A stretch of DNA of 64,000 nucleotides from Cyprinodon diabolis (Eukaryota; Chordata; Actinopteri; Cyprinodontiformes; Cyprinodontidae), in NCBI GenBank assembly GCA_030533445.1, contig CM060065.1:51796964-51860963 (forward strand), written 5' to 3'. This document shows positions 1 through 10,213 of the stretch, piece after piece (position 1 is the first letter of the stretch; each line of letters opens with the position of its first letter). The position numbers and the translations under genes were made by a program. The notes under the pieces are model-generated. The model made no database searches and was not told the DNA's origin. It saw only the letters and a list, made by a program, of their open reading frames with translations.

Positions 1-89
1 ACAGTCGGCTCAGCTCACCGCGCTGGCGGCCCACCAGCAGCAGAAGGACGGCGGAGACGGCGTTTCACCTGATGACATCGTCTTAAAAG
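1..89 (+). CDS. syap1: syap1 internal coding exon (5' end outside window)
   Basis: This is part of an internal exon of synapse-associated protein 1, a BSD-domain cytoplasmic/Golgi-associated protein that in mammals promotes mTORC2-dependent Akt phosphorylation (family knowledge). The reading frame starts at base 2 and gives 29 codons plus one base, rich in Gln, Ala, Gly and Asp (AHQQQKDGGDG), which suits the low-complexity linker downstream of the BSD domain. The exon ends at base 89 in phase 1 before a GTTTGA donor. The BSD domain itself must lie upstream of the window. Identity rests on the three downstream exons, which splice to it in a consistent phase; this exon alone would not identify the gene. 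Confidence 0.8.
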
Positions 90-424
90 GTTTGAGTCGT
101 TACCTTCCATCCAATGGCTTCATGACTGGTAATGCGCTTTAGGTGAGTTTAAAGCTTTCCTTTAGGTGATGGAAATGTCTGGATCTGGATAGGAGTGGAA
201 AATCAGAGAAATATTGGTTAAACAGCCTGGTTAAAGAAAATTTAGTAATAATCGGATTCAGTGTTTTTCTGGCCTTTACAAATAAGACCGTCTGGATTGA
301 GCTCAGCAGTCTGGAGCTCCTTTTCTACCCTGGATAGAGTTTGTTACTATTGACCCTGTGAATGGTGAAGGGTAGCAGTTAGCAACAGGAGCTACAGTCT
401 GAGGTACACAGATTGAGCCTTAAG

Positions 425-1790
425 GTTGATTTATGCTCAGAAACTAGATTGTCTGCGTGTGTTGCAGTGAAGTCAGATAAGCCCCGCCCCCTTCTGCAGA
501 CACTCTGCTGCACCTCTCCAATATTGTAGGTGACCGCAGACAGGAGGCCTCTGATTGGTTAGATCTCCATCCGCTCTACTCTATGCGTATTTCCTGTTTG
601 GTTCCTTACCGTCTTGTTTTGTTTGTCTGACCGCCGTTGTGGAAAACGACTGGTAAATAATAATCATTTAGTATCGATGCATCGATCCAACAGCCGACGA
701 TCCGATGCATCGATACGTCCGCAAGAGAATCGATTTATGTTTTTGGGGTTTTTTTGCTGCGGTCTATTTTTATCCATTTGCTCCTGGACGTAATTCTCCT
801 CCCGTGCTGCGGTGGCGCTAAACCTATTTTGCCCTCCTACTTTGCTTCCTGGTTATACTCTTACAGCAGTGTGTTGCAGTGAGCTTGATGCAGACATTTT
901 TGATTTATGCTCAATATTGAAGCGTGGTCTGTGCTACACGCTGTGGGTCTAGATACGGCCGAGGCGGTGAGGAAGTGGGGGCGAGTTTAGTCCGACGACG
1001 GAGGGACATGAGGGCCAAAAAGAGCGGAGATCCAGCTGGAAAAAGGGTCCCAGCATTCTCTCGCACCTCGCTCTTCTAGCGGGTCAAACTTCACGAGTTG
1101 TTTTCCGCAATTTCAGTCATAAAAACAAAGCAAGCCGACCTCCTGTCTGCGGTCAGCTACAATATGGGAGAGGAACAGCGTCTCTAAAGGGGGCGGGACG
1201 TCTGGAGCCGAGGTGTTGAATCAGAATCTAAAACGCAGGGGTATTATTATTTTTCAGTGAATGACGTTTTAATAGGAAAAGGTGGAGCACAACTTTTTTA
1301 CTTCTGTTATTTGCTGTTATTTCTCAAAAAAAAAAAAAGCATAACGATATTACAGCTTTCATAGATTTATTTCAAATTTGAAACATTGTCTAGCCTGTAA
1401 GGTGTTAAAAAATAAAATAAAAAAACAATCGAATCGTGGTGTATTCTTGAGTATTGAAAATAATCGCATCCTCAGGAAATCGATACTGAATCGAATCGCC
1501 ATGATGGATGTGATTTACACCCCTACCAGCTAGCAGAGCGAGGTGCGTGAGAACGCTGGGACCCTTTTCCCACCTGGATCCCCGCTCTTTTTGGCCCTCA
1601 TGTCCCTCCATTGTCGCACAAACTTGTCTCCATTTCCTCCCTGCTTCGACCGTATCTAGACCCACAGCTAGTTCCTGATTGGCCCTCTGGTGTTGTGGAG
1701 TGGAATAACGTAGTGCAGAAATCAAAAATATCTGCAACCAGCTCACTGCGACACACTGCTGCGGGAGGATAACCAGGCCTTAAGGGTGCC
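425..1790. mobile_element. Rearranged hAT-like element, several inverted fragments
   Basis: Intron 1 of syap1 holds a relic related to the element at 56379-57235. The core, about 653-1525, is a reverse-oriented copy: it begins GTAAATAATAATC next to ATCGATGCATCGAT and ends GATTTACACCCCTA. Short stretches of the same internal sequence recur on both sides in other orientations (about 425-652 and 1526-1790, for example the blocks around CCGCAGACAGGAGGCC and GGCCCTCATGTCCCTCC). No protein remnant was recognised. The outer limits are approximate and no target-site duplication was found. Confidence 0.6.
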
Positions 1791-2055
1791 ATGATTAGCA
1801 GCTGTTGTTCTGATTTGAACCACTAGGTGTCATTATTCCTTATCGCTCCTTTTATGTACAGTTTTGCAAAGATGTTTCTCATCCAGACTTAGAGCTCTTT
1901 AACTTTAGTGTGGATAAGGAATAACTTGACCTGAAAAACTGAAACAGTTTAGGATCTTTGGAGACTTTTTTCAGTCAGCTAACCAGTGAGGTGCACCATT
2001 ATTAGAGCTGTATTTTAACGTGACATCGTCACCAACCTGTGCACCATGTTATTAA

Positions 2056-2797
2056 CAGTGTTGGGCACGCTACTTTGAAAAGGTAATTTGTTATAGTTAC
2101 TAGTTACTTCTCCCAAAAAGTAACTGAGTTAGTAACTGAGTTACTCCACAATAAAAGTAACTAGTTACTAGTAAAAGTAACTATTGCGTTACTTTTGCGT
2201 TTCTCTCGCCCCCGTAACCCTCACCACCCAGCCCCCACCTTCTCGCCGTGTGTTTCCAAAGCCAGCTGAATAGTGCGGACGACAAAGACAAGAACCTGCA
2301 GAGAGTTTTGCATTTATTGCAACTCAACGTAAATGACATCAGGGGGGAACGCCATAGTTCTCCTGTTACGCGCCTTTAGCTAGCATGCACGTTTCCTGAC
2401 GCTTGCGCGGTGACTCGTGCCGCCTGCGCTGTGCGGAGATGCAGGGGAAACCGTATCTGATGGGGAAACGCAGCTCGACGTAACACCGGTATTTCCATCT
2501 GGAAAAACGCTGTTTTGCTGCTGGAGTCCTCCTCACTCTCCATCTCTCTGTGTGTGCTGTACGTTAACACCCGCCAGCGGAAACACCCACCTACCCAACT
2601 GACAGACGGAATCTCACTATACATCAGCCATTCTCATCCTCCCCTCTCTCATGACAAGGCGCGCACGAGTCCTATCACGAAAAAAGGTTCATTGTGCGAC
2701 CTGAGTAACGTGCAGTAACGGGGTGTCTGTTACAGTCAAAGTAATTAGTTAGATTACTCGTTACTAAAACAAGGTAACGGCGTTAGTCCCATCACTG
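2056..2797. mobile_element. Non-autonomous hAT-type MITE
   Basis: The ends are CAGTGTTGGG and CCCATCACTG, with many GTAACTAGTTACT-like subterminal motifs, a pattern common in fish hAT MITEs. Flanking 8-mers GTTATTAA (2048-2055) and CTTATTAA (2798-2805) match at 7 of 8 positions, as expected for an aged hAT target-site duplication. The element is about 742 bp and lies in intron 1 of syap1. It has no transposase ORF; the reading frames inside it are chance. Confidence 0.82.
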
Positions 2798-2809
2798 CTT
2801 ATTAAAACA

Positions 2810-3517
2810 GAACAGATGAAAGATTGTTCCCAATGGAAACTGAGTTCAAAGCCAGAAAATAGACTGCAGTGTTTTTCTAACCGAGTCCAGTAAAAGGCGA
2901 TTCTTTTTGTAAGGTTAGCAGCTCTTTTTGTTTTCATATTGAAAGCAGTTCAACGTAAAGCAACTCTATAAAAGTGATTTGCGCAAGAAACGCCTGTTTT
3001 TTCCTGTTTTTTGTTTTTGTTTTTTTTACTTCAAGTTAAAAGAGGATCATTATTTTACCTCATCTGTTTTCTGTTGTTCCTACCACCGGTTAAATATACT
3101 GTTCTTTTTTTTAATTGCATATTTTATCTACCCTGCCTGCTGCAAACACACCAAAGTTTCCCTACAGGTGAACCTGCATGGTTCATATTGCGATTCAGAG
3201 ATTTTATTTTGCATTTTTCCCAAAGCTGATGTGTTTTCATTTGCCGCCGCATCTCTTCCTGTCTGAATCATGACATTCCTAGAGGTCGGCCTCAATCAGA
3301 GCTACGCATGCTAACCAGGCCTTTTAAATGAGATCTATGTCCCATGACTTCATACGTACAAATTTGTTTGGTTCAGGTGACAAAGAAGCAGCTAAGATAA
3401 TGAATTAAAAATGTGTTTAATTCACCGCCTAGGAAGGCGGCAGTCTTTCTATTGATTTAGATGATCAGCAGCTGGTTTAAGATCTGAACCCTTAAACATG
3501 GTTGTGCTGCTTTGCAG
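2810..3517. other. Rest of syap1 intron 1, no feature recognised
   Basis: This stretch is intronic between the MITE and the next exon, T-rich around 3000-3120. The last bases, TGCTGCTTTGCAG at 3505-3517, form the splice acceptor. Confidence 0.6.
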
Positions 3518-3567
3518 ACAACGTAAGACCAAAAACTCCACCGGTTTCCATCAGCGACATTCAGAAG
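3518..3567 (+). CDS. syap1: syap1 coding exon
   Basis: This 50-nt exon follows a TTTGCAG acceptor and precedes GTAAAA. It completes the split codon (G|AC, Asp) left by the previous exon and reads DNVRPKTPPVSISDIQK. It ends on a codon boundary (phase 0), matching the next exon. Its proline-rich content fits the disordered C-terminal half of SYAP1. Confidence 0.85.
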
Positions 3568-3658
3568 GTAAAATCACTAAACGATCGAGAATTTTATAGA
3601 TGGAACAAAGAGAAGATCGGTGGTTTAACTTTTCCTGAACTGTCTGCTCGAACTGTAG

Positions 3659-3815
3659 GCCCCTCATGAGGAGGAGGAAGAGATTTCAACAAGTCCTGGA
3701 GTTTCTGAGTTTGTCAGCGACGCTTTTGACTCGACAGCGATCAACCATGAGGACCTGAGGAAAGAGATGGAGCAGCTGGTGCTGGACAAGAAGGACAGCG
3801 TCCCTTCTGCTGATG
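3659..3815 (+). CDS. syap1: syap1 coding exon with conserved C-terminal block
   Basis: The exon follows an ACTGTAG acceptor and ends before GTCAGC, a weak but canonical GT donor. It encodes 52 codons plus one base: an acidic start (HEEEEEI), then [14 protein letters not shown], then a charged helix with [15 protein letters not shown]. This block is the part of SYAP1 I recognise best and is the main basis for the name, with the last exon. Phase 0 in and phase 1 out fit both neighbours. The following intron (3816-5783) has been invaded by an L2 element and a hAT MITE. Confidence 0.93.
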
Positions 3816-4079
3816 GTCAGCCCCGTCGTCACGATCTGTTTTTTTTTTTAAAGCTGCAAATGTAAAATGGTTTGTATGATTGGATTACGCTTAGTTTGAG
3901 AAAGTGGGATTAATCAGAGCAGGTGAACCAATCAGCTGACATAACTTTGAGCGGAGTGAGTTTAGGTGTATTTTGGGCCTAATAAGGCCTCATCAATGGA
4001 ACACAGTAAGAATGATCCACCAACGGGAGGAAACGAGACGTCTCAAACTGCTAATTCTGGTTGGTTTATATGGAGATTA

Positions 4080-5364
4080 TAAAAACATGTTTTATACAAA
4101 AATTCAATTTAATTCAGTTTCTTTCTATAGCTCCAATTCACATCATGTCATCTCAGGTCACTTTCCAGTTCACCAGATCATCCAGTCAGATTGATTCAAA
4201 GTTTTCTATCTAAGGAAAACCAGCTGATTGCATCGACTCATTGACTCTTCAGCAATCCCTCACACTAAGCATGCTTGTAGCGACAGTGGAGAGGAAAAAC
4301 TCCCTTTGAACAGGAAGAAACCTCCAGCAGAACCAGGCTCAGTGTGAGCGGCCATCTGCTGAGGCCCACTGGGGTTCAAGGAGACAGAAGCAGACGTAGA
4401 AAAAGAAGCATAGATACAAAAGGCAACTGTCAACCAGCTCCACAGGCGGCCCCGTCCAGGAAACACACAGCCAGGCAGACGAGCTCCGAGCCAGCTCCCA
4501 TGTCAGAGGATGAAGAGAGCATATCCAGTTAGTCACAGTCAGAGAAACAGGACTACACTGGAAAACAGGCCAAGCTCCAACATCTAGAAACAAAGGTGTT
4601 GATGGCAGCAGCACAGCTGATATTTCTCTCCAGGATGGAGTCACAGCCAAACAGGAACAGACCAGATGAAGCTACTATGAGAAAAAGCAGAGAGAGCAGA
4701 ACGTTAGAGATTGAACTAATAGATTCTGCAGAGTGGGAGAATAGAGATAGAATGAAGCAGAATGATGAAAAAGGGGTCCCTATGTCCTCCAGCAGTCTAA
4801 GCCTATAGCAGCATAACTTTAAAGACAGCTCAGGATAACCTGAGCCACTCTAACTAGAAGCTTTATCAAAAAGGAAAGTTTTAAGCCTAGTCTTAAAAGT
4901 AGACAGGGTGTCTGCCTCACGGACTAAAACTGGTAGTTGGTTCCACAGGAGAGGAGCCTGATAACTAAAAGATCTGCCTCCCATTCTATTTTTAGAAATT
5001 CTAGGAACCACTAGTAAACCTGCAGACTGAGAGCGAAGTGCTCTGTTAGGAACATAAGGAACAATCAGATCTCTGATATCAGATGGAGCTTGGCCATCTA
5101 AGGCTTGGTTAAACCAGGTGAAACTCAAACTTTTCCACTTGAGCAGTTCTGGATAGAGCTTATTGACAGACAAAAACTTTTTTAACTTAAATGCAAAAGT
5201 AATTTTTTATACAATTTTGACATAATTACTGCTTTAAGCGTATGGCTCCGTCAGCTAAAGGCATGTTTTAGACTCTCTACTCCCCAGTTTACAATTAATC
5301 GATTGAGTTGCGGATTATTTCAATAATTATTTCACCATTAATCGGATGAATTGTTTCAGCCCTA
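4080..5364. mobile_element. hAT-type MITE in syap1 intron, split by an L2
   Basis: Positions 5108-5364 match the reverse complement of the MITE at 28366-28721, including the terminal GTTTCAGCCCTA. A few bases at about 4085-4100 (GTTTTATACAAAAATT) match the adjoining part of the same MITE, so the L2 at 4101-5107 interrupts it. The other terminus of the MITE is not visible. Confidence 0.6.
4101..5107 (-). mobile_element. 5'-truncated L2-type LINE
   Basis: Read on the minus strand, this has the C-terminus of an L2-type ORF2: motifs QAPSDIRDLIVPYVPNRALR, then LLWNQLPVLVREADTLSTFK, ending KTFLFDKASS. A long 3' UTR follows, ending at the AT-rich tail near 4101 (TTCAATTTAATTCAGTTT). The coding part is confined to about 4850-5107. 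The L2 sits in intron 3 of syap1, inverted relative to the gene and inside a hAT MITE. Reverse transcriptase and endonuclease regions are absent, so it is dead on arrival. The L2 name is inference from protein style. Confidence 0.8.
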
Positions 5365-5783
5365 GTTGCGTCATATGGGTGATCTGGGGCTGAAGTTTTA
5401 TAGATATCAATTTTTTAGTCTGGTGAAAACTGATGCTAAAATAAAATGTTTACTAAACGCATCTTGTGAGTATTTGCACGTCAACCTCCTCCTTTAGTGA
5501 AGGAATCACCATTTCTGATGCCTTTCTTATGTCTGATCTCAGCTGAAATGTGCAATAGAAGAAGGATAAATTAATGAAATCCTGCTACAAACCAAAGATG
5601 GTTCGCAGAGTAACTTTTAGTTTAATTTGTCTCAGGATAGCGGCTATCTGCCTTCCTGAAACTAAACCTTCTGGTTATGCTGGGATCCACCTCCAGGCTT
5701 ATTCTGAGTCCTCCCGCTCTCTGAAATGGTGCGCCGATGGGTTTACTTTGATATTCATAAGTCTTCCCTCATTCCCCATCCAG

Positions 5784-5914
5784 ATGAGACGCCAGACTGG
5801 GAGAAAGAGCTGCAGCAAGAACTCCAGGAGTACGAAGTCGTGACCGAGTCGGACAACAAAGACGACCAGTGGGATCAGGAGATCGAGAAGATGCTCCAGG
5901 CTGAGGACAGCTAG
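5784..5914 (+). CDS. syap1: syap1 terminal coding exon
   Basis: The exon follows a TTCCCCATCCAG acceptor, completes a split Asp codon, and encodes 42 further residues before TAG at 5912-5914. It reads [16 protein letters not shown] near its start and EIEKMLQ near the end, the acidic, amphipathic C-terminal motif characteristic of SYAP1. Across the four exons the window holds 426 coding nucleotides including the stop, exactly 142 codons, so the phases agree throughout. A longer open frame reaches back into the intron to 5726, but the acceptor at 5783 and the phase match decide the boundary. Confidence 0.95.
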
Positions 5915-6520
5915 GAACCAGAACACTGCCTACATTCTGGCTCAGAAGGAAAGTCCAGAATCCCTCACACATTCGGGTTGATCCAGCTGTAGCAAAACAG
6001 CTTCTGTTCTGGGCAGAGCGAGTATTTTAATGAAGTACTGCTTAGTTTTATCTCCTCCTTTCCTTCCTTCCTGGCTACATCCTCTAGGGGGAGCTCTGGT
6101 GCAACTTATTACTTCCCCAGCAGGCATTTAGACTGCTTTCTGTAGAGGTGCACCAGTCAGGGCTTCCTTCCACTTCCAGGAAGCGTTGCAGCTGTGCAGC
6201 ATCTCACCTTTGCACAGAGACAGAACTCAGCCCTCATCTTCAGACCTGAACTCCTTCAACTGTTTCAGCCTTTTGCTCTGAAATCATCTCTTAAGTTCAG
6301 CTGCCGCTCTCTGCTGGATGCACTTATGTGATGCATAGTAAGGAAGTTTAAATGTAAAATGAAAGAGTATGTAAATAAAAACAGCTGTAACACTATAATA
6401 GAAGTTAAATTTCCTTCATTATTAGATATATGATTTCGTACTAAATGTTTCTTTAGCTGAAAACTGAACTTCTGCTGTGATTTTCTTGCTTTCTTTAATA
6501 AATGTTGATGATATTTCAGA
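5915..6520 (+). other. syap1: syap1 3' UTR with two AATAAA signals
   Basis: No coding sequence follows the stop. Canonical polyadenylation hexamers lie at 6374-6379 and 6497-6502; either could set the transcript end. No recognised repeat lies between the stop codon and the MITE at 6868, as expected for a UTR. The actual cleavage site cannot be read from DNA. Confidence 0.7.
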
Positions 6521-6867
6521 CGATCATGCATCAGACTCTTGGGTGACATCAGTTTTTTCTCATTTTATTTCTTTTACCACAAAAAGTAACTTTAATGAAA
6601 CAGGAGCAGCTGAAGAGATGGACTCCAGTTTGAGTCATTTAGTTAAACAATGTGAAAATCTCTTCATGGTTTAATTAGAAACAATAATTTCCATTACTTG
6701 GTTGGAAACCTGTTGATCCCATGAAGCCTTGAACTCCTAGATGTCATCAGATGCTGCGTTTCCTCCTGTTTAAAGCTCGGCCAGCTCTTCACTGCTGCAG
6801 CCTTTAATTGCTCTTCGTTTTGGGGCCTTTTTTTTTTTTTTCAACAAGTCAACAAAATGGACAGATG

Positions 6868-7157
6868 CACTGGAAAAACGACCTAGAAATAAGTAAAGGT
6901 TTCTTAAATTAAGTGTATTTACCCTTAATTTGAGCAGGTAAATGAGATAATTTGCCAATAAAATTAGTATTTTTACTCTTAAAATAAGATCATTAGATAA
7001 AATGCTCTTGAAATAAGACAATGCAATTGTGTTTTCTTATTTTAAGTGTAAATTCTGTTGTTCCATTGGCAAAATGTCTCTTTTACCTCCTCAATCCAAG
7101 AACAAATGCACTTATTTTAGGAAAAATAACTTATCTAGATTTAGATTTTTCCCAGTG
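6868..7157. mobile_element. CACTG-ended MITE, copy A
   Basis: About 290 bp, ends CACTGGAAAAACG and TTTTTCCCAGTG, flanked by TG on both sides (2 bp TSD). Internally it has the family's landmarks: AAATAAGT near the ends, TGCCAAT/ATTGGCA, and TTGAAATAAGACAATGCAATT in the centre. The termini and 2 bp TSD suggest a CACTA/EnSpm-type non-autonomous element (inference). Translated frames in this family are recurring false ORFs. Confidence 0.85.
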
Positions 7158-7318
7158 TGGGATTTAAGCTTGATTTCAACACATAATACATTTCTGAACA
7201 CCTCGATCTTCTGTTATCACCAATAAACTGTCAAACCATCACTCTGCCTCCTCCGTGCTTTGCTTTGGATCATGAGCTTTTCCATTTGGATTGAAACTGT
7301 TTTGTTTTTCTCTTGCCA

Positions 7319-7569
7319 CACTGGAAAAACGATCTAGAATTTAAGTAGGTAAATTAGATAGTTTGCCAATGGAATGCATATTTTTACTCGTAAAATAAGA
7401 CATTTAGATAAAATGCACTTGAAATAAGACAATGTAATTGTGCTTTCTTATTTTAAATGTAAATCGTCTTGTTCCATTAGCAAAACCTCCCTTCTACCTT
7501 CTCGATTCAAGAACAAATGCACTTATTTTAAGAAAAAATGGCTTATCTAGATTTTAATTTTTTCCAGTG
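7319..7569. mobile_element. CACTG-ended MITE, copy B (internally deleted)
   Basis: Same family and orientation as copy A, only about 160 bp downstream of it. The ends are CACTGG and CCAGTG with CA on both sides as a 2 bp TSD. Compared with copy A about 40 bp are missing near the left end, where the segment TTTCTTAAATTAAGTGTATT is absent. Confidence 0.85.
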
Positions 7570-7733
7570 CAGCAATCTGTTAGAGGTGGATCCTGGTTTC
7601 ATCCGTCCAGAAAATGTTTTCTTTTTTTAGTTATTTACTCGTTTAGCAGTCTGCTTTCTGTGCTTGCGGTTAACCGTCTGTTGACTCTCATGCAGTCTTC
7701 CCTTTAGACTTGATAATAGCTATTAGGGTTGTC

Positions 7734-8234
7734 ACGATACTAAACTTTTCAACTCGATACCGATACTAAGTAAAATATTCGATACTCGATGTAATTTTCG
7801 ATACCACAAGGATAAAAACAAAGACTCCAAAATTCAACAGAATTTTTTTCATTAATAAACAAAATACAATAAATAAATACAATAAAGGTTGTGTGCTGTG
7901 CACAATATTAAGCAACCTAGATAAAAACGTACAAAATTAAAATTAAGTGTTCCTTCCTTGGCTATGCTTTGCAAACATAACAATGACACTAGCCAACCAA
8001 ATGAAAAAACAAAAATAATTCTCAGCAGCTGCACCTCTTACAGGAAAAAGTCTGAAACTGAAAAGTGCGTAGAATTATTCAATCACACAGTGTTCAGAAA
8101 GTGCATTTTTCTCTAATCTGCGCTTTAGATGAATGACTGTTTCGGTGCCACTGGTGGTGAAAATGAGTATTGTATCCGGATACAACGTTTCAGTATCGAT
8201 ACTTTTTTGAGTATCGATACTTTTGACAACCCTA
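7734..8234. mobile_element. hAT-type MITE (TAGGGTTGTCA family)
   Basis: The termini TAGGGTTGTCACGATAC and ATACTTTTGACAACCCTA form terminal inverted repeats, and the perfect 8 bp direct repeat ATAGCTAT flanks it at 7726-7733 and 8235-8242. The body is 501 bp with ATCGATAC-type palindromes near both ends and no transposase remnant. A shorter relative lies at 54210-54481. Confidence 0.92.
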
Positions 8235-8242
8235 ATAGCTAT

Positions 8243-8482
8243 ACTGCAAAAAAAAGTAATCCAATTACTTAAACTTTCTTAAAATTAGTGCATTTTGTCT
8301 TGAATTGAGGAGGTAAGTGAGACACTTTACATTTAAAATAAAAAAAAAATATATTGTCTTATTTCAAGTGCATATTATTTAATTATGTTATTTTAAGAGT
8401 AAAAATACTCCATTGGCAAATCATCTTATAAAACAATTTATTAAAGACATTTGTACTTATTTATAGATCGTTTTTTTCAGTG
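8243..8482. mobile_element. CACTG-ended MITE, copy C (reverse orientation)
   Basis: This begins ACTGCAAAAA directly at the right TSD of the hAT MITE, having lost or mutated its first C, and ends TTTTTTTCAGTG. The order of internal landmarks is the reverse of copies A and B, and several segments are deleted (about 240 bp). Confidence 0.75.
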
Positions 8483-9049
8483 CGCCTATGTAGGATGTCG
8501 ATCAATTGATTGGCTGTGGTGGAGAGGTTTCTTATCACCATGGCAACGACTCTGTTGTCATCCACCGCTTATATCCACCATGAACATCCAGGTCTGTCTG
8601 CGTTGCCGAGTTCTCCGGTGTTTGTTTCCTATTAAGGTGGACTGTGGATGTTGCCACTCCTAATATTATACAAATTTCTCTTGTAGCTTAATCACAATCG
8701 TTTTCACTATCATTGAAAGCTTCGTTGACCCGTTTGATGGACTTACAGGAATTACCCGTATGGATCCATAAAACAGCCTTCGATTCAACGGTAGAATAAC
8801 TTTAGCAACCTTTTGCAACCTTTAGACGTGCCCCTTGCTCTGCACACCTGAATCAAAGGGTTAAATGACCTCACCAGCAGCAGATAAGCTCTGCTAACGA
8901 GATCACATCTGATCCAGGTTTGTGGAAGTGTGACAAACTGGAATAAAGTCTAAGATAAATGAAATCTTCAGCAATGCTTAAATGTGAGAAAACTTTTCTT
9001 GTTGAGTTTCTTGTTAATGTTTTAAATCTAGTTTTAACATTTTGAAATT

Positions 9050-9175
9050 CTCCAGTCCATCGCAGGGAAACACAGAGACAAACAGGACAAACAACCATTC
9101 AAACTCACACCTAAGGAGAATTTAGAGAAGCCAATTAACCTAACAGTCACGTTTTTGGACTTGTTAGCATAATTA
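9050..9175. repeat. Dispersed retrotransposon-tail fragment
   Basis: The sequence CAGTCCATCGCAGGG, then AGAATTTAGAGAAGCCAATT and GTTTTTGGACT, is a common dispersed motif set in fish genomes. A related stretch with TTTTTGGACTGTGGGAGGAA is at 33225-33420. I cannot assign the parent element. Confidence 0.5.
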
Positions 9176-9244
9176 TCATTGAATATAGGTGTTTATTACA
9201 TCTTGGTATTGGCTTCCTGTTGCGTGTCAGAACCGATGTTTTCC

Positions 9245-9547
9245 ATGATAGTTGATAGTCGGCAGGATCTTGAGAAGGCAATCCAATTAGTTCAAGACTG
9301 GACTACTGCAATGCCCTTTACGTTGGCCTCAGTCAGTCATCAATTTCTCGTCTCCAACTTGTGCAGAACGCTGCCGCCCGATTTTTAACGAACACGTCCA
9401 GACGTGAACACATTACTCCTGTGCTGTCGTCGCTCCACTGGCCTCCAGTCCGTTTTAGAATCGATTTTAAACTTCTGCTTTTTGTTTTTAACGCCATCCA
9501 TGGCTTTGCCCCCTCTTAGTTGTCTGAGGTTTTAACTTTTCACATTA
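9245..9547 (+). mobile_element. L2-type LINE, 5' segment (split by THAP transposon)
   Basis: On the + strand, from about 9290, a frame reads SRLDYCNALYVGLSQSS, then AAARFLTNTSRREHITPVL and HWPPVRFRIDFKLLLFVF, the conserved C-terminal region of L2-type ORF2. It is interrupted by a TAG after NAIHGFAPS. The same element resumes at 10881 after the inserted transposon. No reverse transcriptase core is present. Confidence 0.78.
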
Positions 9548-10213
9548 GGGCTCGGGATCTGCGTCGCATTGTGGGACGTGGCGGCCATATTGAGGGCTAC
9601 GCGAACGTAAACATAGCTCTGATACAACGTTGTTGAAAAAAGAGACGTAGAAGTAGAGAGAAAAAAGATGTTAAAATCCCGAAAAAGATCTGGAATTTAT
9701 TGGGACACATTAAATAGAGAAGCCACGGACCGGTATGTTGACAAAATCAGCATTATTAATAATTTGGATCCATATGAAGTTCCAAACAATGAGTGGAGCA
9801 GCGATGAGTGAGCGCCTAGACTTCAAAACAGTTCTGAAGCTACAAGTCCTTGGAGTCTCATGTGCAGTTCATGAATGGATGGGTTCAGGAGCTGCAGATC
9901 ATAAAGCCAGCAAACAGTGGGAACACAGTAATCCGTATGAAGGTAAGCTGTGATCAGACGGGCTCTGGAACCTGCTAGTTTAGCAACTGCTAACCGCTAG
10001 TGCTAACAACCACTCACGCATGTAATGTACTTTTATCTAGCTGCTATGTGTTTCAAAGGTGTAGTTAGTAACGTTAACTGCCAACCCTCCGGGTTTCTCA
10101 CGTATTTGAGCCTTTTCCCGCTGCCGTTTTTATTATTTTCCCGTAAAAGTTCCCAACTTTGAAGGAAAGAAACAAAGTAGGCTATAAAATAAAACCCTGC
10201 ATCTTTAACTTAC

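Noticed and set aside
4339..4650. 103-codon frame MAVTPSWREISAVLLPS, repeated at 17812 and 44089
   Set aside because: It lies in the L2 3' UTR downstream of the ORF2 stop; its recurrence reflects repeat copies, and it has no domain.
5726..5783. Upstream extension of the last syap1 frame ([14 protein letters not shown])
   Set aside because: It precedes a good CCATCCAG acceptor, and only splicing at 5784 matches the phase of the previous exon.
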